64,000 bases of DNA from Grammothele lineata. Lineage: Eukaryota; Basidiomycota; Agaricomycetes; Polyporales; Polyporaceae. A model generated the notes under the pieces. It was not told the origin of the DNA, searched no databases, and saw nothing but the letters and a program-made list of their open reading frames with translations. A program made the position numbers and the translations under genes. The DNA is taken from assembly GCA_002150815.3 (NCBI GenBank), contig NDFF03000007.1, forward strand, positions 496,001 through 560,000. The letters are read 5' to 3'. Of the stretch, positions 1-10,266 are shown one piece after another (the stretch's first letter is position 1; the number at the start of each line of letters is the position of its first letter).

Positions 1-942
1 ATTGCACTTCTTGACCGCCGGGAGGACGTCACTATGCCTCTATGTGGGCACGGACGTCTCACCCCACTATCAGTCACACCGCTAGATTTCAAAGTTCTCG
101 TTATTGCCGCGTAATAGCTTACACAAGGGCAATCGCCTCACGGGGCGTCCTCTCAGGCCTTAGGCTTCACCCCCATTCTCATCGCGCTCCTTGTCGTCTG
201 AAGCTCTGCTAGTACCATCCCCAACCTTTCTTCCACTATCTCATCTACCATGGCATCTACCCGCCTTTTTCCTAACTACAACGGCACCTTGAACGAAGGA
301 CTACACGAGAACCGTTGGACGCTACCCTTCGCCATGAGTCATTGGGGTCTGCATGGCGTCTACAAATCTCCCTGCGACGCTCTTCCTCAGCTCCCCCAGA
401 CGCGCCAGAAAGCAGCGTCGGTATGTTACAAGTCTAAGACACGCAGTCTATATCGTGTGTAGAGCATTGGGTAGTGGAGGTTTCCCCTAGCCGCTGTGAG
501 TATGCTTCAGCCCGAGATTCGATACCATTATAATCCCTCTCTTCATGCCCTCCTACGAATGATGAAGATATCCGGTCCCCCATTCTCAACCGTCCGTGGG
601 GAGTCGAGATGTACACGCCAACATTGTCTGTACGTGTCCTCATGTCGGCATAGTACTGGTAGTATTGTGATATGTCCATCACCCTCGTTAATCACAAGTC
701 GAGTGATCCTCGGACGTATATATGTAGCGTTCTGAGTCGATCGAAACAATGAGACACACTCGACGAAGTTGTTTCACGACTCATGTTTCTGCACGCTGTC
801 CGAAGCGATTCACCACATCCACGTATCCTCTTTACGCATGATAAACATGAAGGTATCTGCGGTCTGGAGAAAGGCACGGGCGTAGGTGTCTGTTAGTTCG
901 TGCAAAGCATCTTGACCATGTTGTGGTGCTTACCATTTAACC
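1..942. other. No supported gene; one short candidate ORF
   Basis: No recognisable protein family appears here on either strand. A pyrimidine-rich stretch at about 175-248 leads into an ATG at 250 that opens a 70-codon frame (250-462, plus). A GTATGT donor-like site at 421 would allow this to be a first exon, but no convincing second exon follows. The segment also holds the 3' flank of the alpha/beta hydrolase gene that ends at 943. Confidence 0.4.
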
Positions 943-1950
943 CTACAGAAGCTTCTTCTCCGCTGCCCAGCTGAGTATAAACCCGTTGGTCTCCTCGGGG
1001 GCCTCGAAGTGCGGCGTGTGCCCGATGCCCTCCATCATCCTGACCTCCACATCGTCGTACACGCTCCTCGCGATCGCGATCATGTTATCGTACAGACAAT
1101 GCTCGTCCTCCGTCCCCTGGATGATCACCACCGGGATCTTCCTCGCCGTCTTCTCCCACACCGTATGGTCCTGGAAGCGCCGGATGCTCCAACGGCGCGC
1201 GAGGCGCGGCTGCATCGTGAACCCGCCCATCCACTGCAGTTTCACTTCGTACGGCAGCGGCTTCTTGACGCACGAGTCGACGAATTCCTCTGCGGACCCT
1301 GCGACGTCGTCTGCGTTCTCGGAGAGGAAGCGCGGGGCGATGGCGATGATGGTAGGGTGCATGCATGGCGGGTGGTGGTGGATCGACATGAGCGACCCGC
1401 CGACGTAGATAATGCCTGCTAGGTATTCTGGCCCGTACGCAGTCACGACGTCGACAACGACTGCGCCTGCCGAAAAATCGTCAGCGACTAGGCTTCAGGT
1501 CCCGGGAGACGCGTGCAAACTCACCTCCCAGGCTCCTGCGAAGGGTTCACACCAACGTCAGCGCCTCCATTCACGTCCACTCCGGGCCCCCGCGTCCGCG
1601 ACAGCCCCTCAACAACCACACGCAAGCACTCACCATCCCGCAAGAATCGGCCGCACGACGCCAAACGCGTCGCACACCGCCTTGAAGTCCTCCGCGCAGC
1701 GCACAGACTCGTACGCGCTCTCCTCGATCGGCTTCCCGCTCCGGCCGTGCCCGCGCATCTCGTACCGCACGAGGTGGAACGCGCGGAGGAGCGCGGGGTC
1801 CGCGAACTGCTTGTCCCACCCGAGCGCGGTGCACGAGAGCCCGTGGACGAAGACGATCGCGGGCTTGGACGCGTCCCCTGCGGACTCGGCCCAGATGCGC
1901 GTCCCGTCGGCCGAGGTGAGCAGGCGAACGCGGTCGGTAGTGGCTGCCAT
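943..1950 (-). CDS. Alpha/beta hydrolase, 3 exons including an 11-nt microexon
   Basis: Predicted 283-residue alpha/beta-fold hydrolase. Exons run 1950-1634, 1535-1525 and 1466-943; each intron is GT-AG and the joined frame is open to the stop. The N-terminal beta strands hold an HG oxyanion-type motif (FVHGLS) and a YEMRGHGRS segment typical of the fold. The nucleophile elbow GWSLGG is only formed when the 11-nt middle exon is included: it supplies Ser107. The likely acid is Asp230 (in GTEDEH) and the base is His259 (in GIGHTPHFE), followed by a short C-terminal helix. No signal peptide or membrane segment is seen, so it is probably cytosolic. Substrate cannot be told from sequence; such proteins include esterases, epoxide hydrolases and haloperoxidase-like enzymes. 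The next gene upstream, on the same strand, is the Ap4A phosphorylase. Confidence 0.88.
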
Positions 1951-2466
1951 GGTGGTAGTGGATGGGAAAGAGATGTGGTGGTGGTCGCGTCGCGGGTAGA
2001 TGAGGATAGACGTGCGGATATATGAGGACGCGTGAGATCAACGCGGGGGCTTCTTATTGCTGGAAGGCTTCAGTGATATGTATTCGGTAGACGAACGACT
2101 CGCCCTTCTTCCTGGTAAGTCCAAGTGCATCCCACGACCCTGTACAATTCACCTTCCGTAATCGTGCCTGCTGGATGTTCCCTGTTGTGCGCTTTCAGAC
2201 ATACCAGCTGACTCCTGTAGAACGGACCGTGGCCTCCGTATTCATAACCCTGAAACGGACACGGCAGCGTGAGACTACGGAGATAAAAGAGAAAACGCGA
2301 CTCGCGCTGTCATCATCAGTTGCAAAGGCATTCCAACCGGGGACAGGACTCGGATATGCGCACCTCCTAAGCGAGTTACATCACTCTCTACGCGCTCGTC
2401 ATCATGCCAGGCATCAGCAAACTCCATATGGCAGAATATCTCCACTTGCATTGCACCTCTGCCTCG
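1951..2466. other. Intergenic: hydrolase promoter and Ap4A phosphorylase 3' flank
   Basis: About 0.5 kb between two minus-strand genes. It must carry the promoter and 5' leader of the alpha/beta hydrolase and the 3' end of the Ap4A phosphorylase. No RNA gene, repeat or conserved ORF was seen. Several long open frames on both strands in 1400-2040 are GC-driven shadows of the hydrolase. Confidence 0.5.
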
Positions 2467-3925
2467 CTACTGCGCCCCCTCCTCCTCGTCTGCAACAACA
2501 TGCTCGTCCGCCCTCGCCTCAATCCCACTCTCCAGCCCCACCCCCTTCAGAATCTTCCCCACGCCCTCCTCCTTAACCGCCTCGAGCTCCCTCTCGCTCT
2601 TCACCAACAACATCCCCGCGAACCCAAGCGCGTTCACCGCGAGCGCCTCCCCCGTCGCCGCGAGCGCGTGCACCTCGCGCGCGCGCGGCACGACGTGCAC
2701 GTGCTCGAGCGTGAGCACGACGTTGTACGAGGGCGGGCCGGACGCGGGGAACGCCTCGGGCGGGGCGTGCCGCACGGTCTGGATCGCGAGGTCGAGCGCG
2801 GAGAGGTAGGCGTCTGCGAGTGCGCGCTCGAGGTCTTCTGCGGAGGGTGGGGTGGGGCCGCGGGCGGAGAGGGAGGATGGGAGGCGCATGATGTGGTGTG
2901 CGTAAGGGAGGGAGGGGATGCTGAATGGCCGGCCTGTGTACGAGGTGGGTTAGGGAAGGAGGGCGCGGCGATCTAATCGCAGACGGGAGGGTACGCACCT
3001 TCGCGTTCGACGGGGGTCGTACGCGCGAGCCGCTCGACAGGTGGGACGTCCGCGCCGTTCTCGAGCGGGAGCAGCTGGACGTGCTTATGGGGCTGGCTCG
3101 CACCGCTTTGGTCACCGCCTGTTGCGACCGCACCAGGTGTGTTCAGCAAATGCAGCACGCGAATAAGCGTGAAGATCGCGAAGCAGCTCACAGTTGTAGA
3201 AGGCGAAGAAGTTACGTCCGGCGCGCCGCGCGGCTAGTAGGAAGAGGTAGACTTGGACGAGGTCGGGGGGCATCAATGGCGATGTTTGCGACTGGAACTC
3301 TACGTAACGTCGACTAATTAGAACCACAAGTTCACGGTCGGGGAAAGCATAGTGGCAAATCTAGAGAGGAGCACATACCCTTCGTTACGAGCATAAAATG
3401 GTGCGGCACGACCGAGTACTTGTTGAACTGCCCGTCCGAGAACACTTTTCAGTCAATTCCCTCCCGCCAGCTTCCCTCTCGCACGGACCAAACACTCACC
3501 AGAACAACATACTCCCTCCCCTCCAACTCGTCCTTCACCTCTCCCAGTAACAACCCGGGGACATACGGTGGCGCGAACGGATCGTGCCGCTTCTTCTCGC
3601 GCACAGCCGCCGCGTCCTCTTTGGCGTCGAACTCGGGTGTCGGCAGGCGTGGCTTGTTCTGCAGCGCAGGGCAGAGGCGGATCTCGAACTACGAGTGTGC
3701 GATGTCCGTGGTCGGGGCCGACGCGAAGACGACGAGAGAGCAAAGGGACATGGAGAACAAGTAAGAAGAAAGAGAGAGAAGGACAGAAGGAGCACGCACG
3801 TCAACCCCATGCTCCGAATGTGTATGCACGGTCGAGGGGAAGAAGAGGAGCTCGCCGGACGCGCGCGCGCGCTCGAACGCCTCGGGGAGCTTCGCGACGA
3901 TCTCGTCGTGCACCGTCGGGGCCAT
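2467..3925 (-). CDS. Ap4A phosphorylase (ATP adenylyltransferase), APA1/APA2 family
   Basis: Predicted 352-residue diadenosine 5',5'''-tetraphosphate phosphorylase, which splits Ap4A with phosphate into ADP and ATP; yeast APA1 and APA2 are about 320 residues. Six exons: 3925-3800, 3688-3500, 3427-3379, 3299-3192, 3118-2999 and 2933-2467, all GT-AG and in frame. The HIT-superfamily nucleotidyl-transfer motif is intact as HKHVQ at residues 168-172, preceded by SGASQP. Other family blocks are the KYSVVPHHFMLVTK segment (exon 3) and, near the C-terminus, SYNVVLTLEHVHVVPR with VNALGFAGMLLV. The chosen ATG at 3925 gives the usual family N-terminus; an in-frame Met at 4243 would add 106 basic, Ser-rich residues (see findings). 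Probably cytosolic housekeeping nucleotide metabolism. Confidence 0.93.
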
Positions 3926-4863
3926 CGCCTTCGGGCTCGGTCTTGATGTTGGGCTGTTGCTGTGGTACTTCCGGGGCGCGTGCGCGGCAGACGTCGAGGG
4001 AAAGAGGGAAGAAGAGGGAGCGCGGGCGTGCGGACTCGTGCTCGGACTGAGAGATGTGCTCGATAATCGCGTCCCGTGCTGGTCTAGTAATACTGTCGTG
4101 AGCAGCGGGGCGCTGGACGTGACGTTGCGCAGTCTGGGTGCCAAGGAAGGCCTGGGACAGGGACAAGTCGGAGTGCGCGAGTTACGAGCGTAAGACGAGC
4201 GGAGATGGAGAGAGGCGAGTCGACCTGCGGACAGGGTTTGCATGGGAGATGTAGGAGGTCCGGAACGATCTCGCGGAACGCCGGACGCGACCGCCGCTCT
4301 CTGCCCGCGGCGCAGGGCTCGAACACGCCTCTACGGGTCGCCTTGCCCAGCTGGTACGAACTACACGCTGTATACACGGTCATCTCGGTCTACTCGGATA
4401 CGGACATATACTAGAGAAGTGCTCGTTGCCGTGCGATTCATTCCAACGGGCACTGAACACCGGCGCCGTCGGAGCATACCGTCAGAAAACTACTTGCTCG
4501 CTCTATCTCTGCGGATTCTATACAACAAGACAAACAGCGGGGGGCAGTGTCTGTACGAGCGTCCTCGAGAGCGTCCGTCAGCGATCGGCGTATGATACGA
4601 TACACCGGTACGACACTCTGGGTGATGAGGGGGGTAACGGCTGGGCATGAACTTCGGAAACGCTACGACAATACAAAGAACGACAAGCAGCACATCTGAA
4701 AGCGAGGGGGAGCGGAAAGGAAGGAAGTGGGGGAGGGGCGGCGGGAGGCAGGAGGAAGAGGGGGGAGGCGGATGAGGGGGCGGGGGAACGGCGAGATGGA
4801 CCCAGTCCATCTGCCGGCAGTCTGCATGTTCTCCCGTACCAACATAACCAGGAGCAGGGGCGC
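3926..4863. other. Intergenic: Ap4A phosphorylase upstream region
   Basis: About 0.9 kb between the Ap4A phosphorylase start and the stop of the DUF7727-like gene. An open frame continues upstream of the phosphorylase ATG to 4243. From about 4680 to 4800 the plus strand is strongly purine-rich (G/A tracts). No further gene is supported. Confidence 0.45.
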
Positions 4864-5535
4864 TCAGGCCTTTCCACCTCGGCCCTTGTTGTCCTTAGCC
4901 TCCGGCATAACTTCTCCATTCAGCTGTGCGCGTGTGTAGCACAGAGCCGCAATGAAGGAGTATATGGCCCCGTTTGTTCCCTAGCGATGATGGGTAAGAA
5001 TAGTAAGCACACAAGTCGTAAAGGATAAACTCGTGGAATAATGACGCACCTGGTAGTACAAGATCGAGAAGAAGGTCTGCAGCAGCAACAGGACGATCCG
5101 GATAGGGAAGCTCCTATGGATCGCGGAGCCCTTGATAAACGGCGCGGGGTAGTCGAACAGGATGATCGAAATGGCAAGGAACATTGAAATCAACTGGACG
5201 ATGGGAGCCTTGACGATGATGGAGATGAAGATGCTGTCGCTCGCGGCGGGTCTAGGGTGGGCGCGCTCAGTTCTCGAACTGGTGCCGCGCAAACAAGCGC
5301 GCGGCGTACGCGAGGCGATGAGGAAACTCACTGAATACCGCCCGGACCCCGCGCGATACCGTGAATGAAGTCAAAGAAGAACTTCCGGTAGTAGATCCCC
5401 CAGAACGACGCCCACATGGCGTCTGGAGAACAGAAATGTAAGCGCTTAAGCGGGGTATGGTGACCGAAACGACTCACAAACGTTGGCGGAGATGGCGACG
5501 TAGCGAGCGTATTCGTGCCACACGAGGTTTCCCAT
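4864..5535 (-). CDS. DUF7727-like fungal integral membrane protein
   Basis: Predicted 155-residue membrane protein in four exons: 5535-5478, 5422-5332, 5251-5050 and 4980-4864. It starts MGNLVWHEYARYV and ends in a charged EAKDNKGRGGKA tail. About four hydrophobic segments are visible: residues about 12-30, 55-75 (KAPIVQLISMFLAISIILF), 90-110 (IRIVLLLLQTFFSILYYQ) and 112-128. From memory this matches a small fungal membrane-protein family annotated DUF7727; it has no established biochemical role. Length and N-terminus agree with that family. All splice junctions keep the frame. The neighbour downstream on the same strand is the Ap4A phosphorylase; no functional link is implied. Confidence 0.85.
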
Positions 5536-7497
5536 TGCGACGTGAAGTGTGGGATGAAAAGGAAGGGCTTGCTGAAGGGTAGCTGAGACTTGGACCTTGT
5601 CCTCGAAGGGAAACTTGGCAGAAACGGGGCTTGAAGGCGGAGGGAGCGCTGCTCTGTTCTGAAAGGAACTAAGAACTAGATGCACGGACTAAGCAGGCAG
5701 AGAGAGATGGAGCGGCCGGGTCCAGCGAGCGCAGCTCGACCAAGGAGAAAGAGACTGAAGAAAGGAGGAAAGGGTGGGGAGAGAAGGATGCACGCAGCGT
5801 TGGCCCACAAGCCGTCCTCGGCCCCCTTGATTGATATACGCCGTGACCGTCACGCGCGTTCCCCACTGCCATCCGTCTCCATGGCCTCCTCCCGCCCGCA
5901 CGCCTGGTACCCAATCTCGCCCCCTCGATCTGGCCCTCCGTCACTCCCAGCCGATGACGCCGTGCCTTCCCCATCGCCTTCATGACTGTTCTCGCCCAAG
6001 CGCACGCACTTTCCGTGCCGTTCGTGGCCTCGAAGTTGCCCTCCCGCGCCCGGCGCTTGGTACTCCGAAGTGCCCGGCAGTAGTACTGTGACCTCGTAAC
6101 GTCACGCCACTCGGGATCAGTACGCCCTGCCGCCCTCAGACGGTGTGATGCTGTTCGAGGCCGACGGCAGATGGTGCTGTTCGCGATGTCCATGTCCGAG
6201 CCCATCGTGCGGTCGACGTGCGTGCGGGGTCGGGCCCTGCGTGACTTTCCTGCTAACAATAGCACAGCGTCCAGGAACGTCCCAGCGAGTCGCGGCCGTC
6301 CGACAAATTCGTGCGCGCCACTGCGCGTTTGGTCGGTGCGAGATACCCCGCATGGGATTCGAGGACATTATGGGCCCCAACATAAGAGAAGCACCTTTGT
6401 TGTGTGCTGCTGGCGACGATGGAGCGGCAGGGTGCTACTATTCGGAATGAACAGGAGGCGCGGGATGGGAGACGTCGCGACCGCCGCCCGTGCGACGACG
6501 GAATCATTCGCAACCGCCTCTTGGAGGGTTGGGCGCGATCTGCCCCCGCGCCCACACGTGGCATGGCCTGGCGTGGGAGCACTTTAATTGTGGGTTCGAG
6601 CCACTTTATGATCTCGAGGACGTGGGGCAATAGAAATGAAAGGCTCTCAGAGCCATAACCCATACCCCTCGGGGAAGGCTCCAAAGAAGAAGTTGATATG
6701 GGAAAGCCTCTACGCCCGCTTCTGTAAATGGGGAAGTCCTATATCTTACGGTTTCAACCGAGCATCGAGTACGGATTATCATAGAGCGACGGGAAATTCA
6801 TCCGTACTGTCTATTGAACGACTCCCTCGGGGCTCCGTTGTGTTTGATACTTTTAAGCTTTGCCGAAGGGTAGAGCTATACGTTATTCTGTGCACGAACA
6901 TACTTATATCGAGGCGGCGAAGAAACACCCGGCGTTCATGGCAAGTGGAGAAGTCTGTCATCAACTTCATCCAGTGCCAGCGAGCCGACGTTGTTGATCG
7001 CGAGGCTCGACGAAGGCATGCAAGGTGACATGCACTGAGTGTTTTATACCGGAACGTGCGGTCCTGTCGCAGAAGAGGAGTAACTCATGCTGGAAATGTG
7101 TTATCAAACTAAAGGAAGGAGAAAATATAAGAAACAGACGAGAACTTGAAGACTTACGTCGATCGCGAGGAAGCGCGCGGAGTGCGACGGGAGTTACACG
7201 TCTCCGGAGTCCGAATGTGCCACTAGCCAAGGAACACGCCGGTACAGTGTCGGGACCACTCGGGTAAAACAAAGGCTAACACACACTCCAACTTCAACCC
7301 TGAAAAGGAATTCGAGGAGCTCGAACTTGCAAGATCGTTACTAGCATAGCGCACATCGTGAGAACGCATGCTGCCCTACCTACAGGCCAGCGAGTGCACA
7401 GCCTAACAGTGAACACAGCGCAGAAACTCGTTGACCATGGACAGCGAACGAATGTCCGAGATCGCCATCCTACGCAGGCGTCGTTCTACAGTAATCA
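5536..7497. other. Gene-free stretch, about 2 kb
   Basis: Upstream region of the DUF7727-like gene and 3' flank of the single-pass membrane protein. Many frames of 60-200 codons are open on both strands (for example 5669-6265 minus, 6253-6684 minus, 6171-6587 plus) but none resembles a known family or shows family-like splicing, and they overlap each other as expected in GC-rich DNA. No repeat or RNA gene was seen. Confidence 0.45.
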
Positions 7498-9648
7498 CTA
7501 AGCCGCACGACATTCACGATACGCACCTGCGTTGATTCGACGCCCCGAGGGGACGTCGTCGCGTTGTTCCCTGTCGGCATCAGCACACGCGCGCAGTCTT
7601 GTGGGAAGGGCAAGGGGTACAGTGCGGGACGTAGGGGGCGGGGAACGGGCTCTATTCGTACATACAACGAAGGGCGTAAAGACCTCGCTCGCACCAACAA
7701 AAGGATAGGAGGGGAGAGAAAGTCCTGTTTCCAAAGTCCGTGTTTCCTGATTAGTCGCAGCACCCAGGGGGAGAGACAAACCGCGGCCCGATGACACCGT
7801 ATGTGCGCGCGCGAGCGCTTCCTTCAATGTTTGCCGAGTTAATTGCTGAGGCGGAGTTCTGGCGGACGGGGTGGGCGGCTTGGGGTCTGCGCACGAAGAT
7901 CGGGCCGTCAGTCCGAAGATAATCTCGAGCGTGAAAGAGGGGGTGACACGCACCAGAGGACGCTCAGCCACCGGTTTCGACATCGAGTAGCTCGAGCGCG
8001 AGTACACCGAAGCGGTGTCCGAGGCTGTCCCGTGCACCGACGCCTGCATACTCTGCGCGCTCACGCGCTGCGCAGGGGCTGGCGGCACTGCGAGCGATAC
8101 TGACGGCCCGTCGACGAACCGCATCTGCCCGTTCCAGTTCTTCTCCCCGCCCGCGAAGCCGTCCGCCATCTCGTCCTCCTCTGGCAGCCCAGACAGGTTC
8201 CGCCCCGAGCCGGGCGGGGTACCGCGGGGGAAGGCGCCAGAGGAGGTGGACGCGCGGGATACGGAGCTGCCCTTGCTCGGCCCGCGCGCGAGGTACATCT
8301 CGCGCATCGAGTTCCGAGTGCTCGTGCGCTTGCCGTCGGCCCCGTTGTTGCTGCCGAAACCCGAGAAGAAGTACGAGGGGCGGCCGGCGAAGAATGATGA
8401 GGCGCGCTCCGGGTCGGGGTTTTGCAGCGGGAGCGCGGGGGAGGGCAGTGCGGTCATGCGACGTTTGCGGGCGGCGGCGCGGCGACGGCAGCGGACGAGG
8501 AAGAGGACGAGCATGAGCAGGAAGAGAATGGCGAAGACGATGGTGAGGGCCATTGCGATGATCGTGCCCTTGGACAGCTTGCGGCTGGAGGCGGTGGCTC
8601 TGAAGTGTGGTTTAGACAAGATGAGGACGAGACGGAAAGAAGGAGCTACACACTGGTTAGAATTCGCGGAAGTGCCGCTTGGGCTTGCGGAGCTTAGGGT
8701 GGACGTGGCGGTACCGTCGGAGCCGGCAGAAACACTTGACGCGGCTGCATCGGCGGAAGCGGATGTCGCGCTTGGAGAGGTGGATGAACCGTTAGGCTGC
8801 GCATTCGGCGGAGGGAAACGGCCGTTCTGGGGAGGCTGGTTGCCGTTGTTGCCGTTGTTCGGGTCATCGGGGCCTTGCGCATGTCTGAGAGAGCGTGAGT
8901 GGGTCGACCGTGCGCGGAGGGGTACGACTTACGCCGTAGCCGAAAGACGGCCAGTGCTAGTGCTCGCAGCCGCATCGGAGGTTGAAGATGATGTTGCCGC
9001 TACGATAGCGTTGAGCACGGTGTTTCTGTAAGACAATATGAGCAATCCCTGTGGTAGGACCGCACCCTCGAACTCGATAATCCGAGGCAGGTGCAGAGGA
9101 TAAGACCCGTGGAGGGTGTCTCGTACAGCGCGCAGACGACGGAGGAACATAAGACGTACACGCCTGCAAATTCGGCCTGGCTCTCCTCCGCCGAGCTCTC
9201 AATCGTGACCGCATCAAGGTCCATTAACCCTCCAGCCATCAGCGTGACATGGTGCTGTCCGTCCTGCAACCCAGACTGCCCGCCCAATAGTTGATTGGAA
9301 TCCTCTTGCGATGCGGAAGCGTTGGAGTACGAGATGACTTCATCGTCGAGCATGACGACATAGACTCCGTATTCGGGTTTCTTCGCGCCGTACAGCCAGA
9401 AGCCGGTTCCGTTGAACGTGAAGCTCGCGGTGGCGCCTTCGAGGCTAGTAACGCTGCATGTCTGGTTTATGTAGGCCTGTACATCACTTCCAGAAGGGTG
9501 GGTCCACGACCCCTCCGGCGCATAGGAGATCAGCGGGGAGGTGTCGTCGACTGCGGCGTGGGCGAAAATAACGAGTACGTCAGTGGATGCGGATCGCTGT
9601 GGCTGGATGGTGGGAAGCCGACGTACTTGTTATATTTGAAGCAGCCAT
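7498..9648 (-). CDS. Single-pass membrane protein with small ectodomain (basidiomycete family)
   Basis: Predicted 612 residues in five exons: 9648-9627 (only 22 nt of coding), 9550-9160, 9025-8933, 8884-8654 and 8599-7498. The short first exon gives MAASNIT and joins to IDDTSPLISYAPEG, a start seen in a large Agaricomycete family of type-III-like membrane proteins. The ectodomain (about residues 8-135) has the family block SFTFNGTGFWLYGAKKPEYG, likely a beta-sandwich. A Ser/Thr/Asn/Pro-rich stalk (about 140-250) is followed by one transmembrane helix (about 257-281) and a basic stop-transfer RCRRRAAARKRR. The long cytoplasmic tail is low-complexity. No cleavable signal peptide is apparent. 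Function unknown; sensing or cell-wall contact is only a guess. Divergent from the HicA-tail gene at 10267. Confidence 0.82.
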
Positions 9649-10266
9649 CAAGGCTGACCGAAACGACTATCCGGGTCGAACAGGGTGGAAAACAGGAGTA
9701 GGGGCCCTGCCCCGGAGAAGACGAAGAGATGGCGAGGTGGAGGTCGGGAAGAAACGCAGACGCAGAGGACGATGGAGGATATGCTGCGACCGCGCGCTGC
9801 GGTGCGTCCCGTGCGCTCCTGGAAGCGCGTCCCGGCAACATCGCAGCGTTGATGGCAACGTATTGGGACCGTGCCGAGCCGGTCATCGTCTCAGGTGCCT
9901 GGTTGGCGCGCGTCGATTGGAAGGTTGAAACTTTCCGTGCGACCGCCCAATCAGTGTTTCCCATGGTTGCGGTGGAACGAAGCATCGAGAAAGATGGGCT
10001 GGGCGACAATGATGCGATGCTGAAGAGTCGCTGAGGCCTGGCGTTGTGCCGCCGCCCAACACCTCTAAAGGGGAGAAGGGCGGGACAAGGGCGCAACCGT
10101 TCGACGGGCGCCCCGCCATCAGCCCGATAAGTGCGACATTGATGCGCCGCCACCAATTGGGAAATAAAGGCCGCGGCCCGCAAGAAGCTTTAGATTAAAC
10201 TTGCCGAGTCTCAGCCCCTTAGTCGCGTCCCCGTTTCCCTCTTCCGACCACCATCCCCCGGCAGCA
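9649..10266. promoter_or_regulatory. Shared upstream region of two divergent genes
   Basis: A 0.6 kb interval between the start of the minus-strand membrane protein (9648) and the start of the plus-strand HicA-tail gene (10267). It must contain both promoters. No clear TATA box was found at the usual distance for either gene. Confidence 0.5.
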
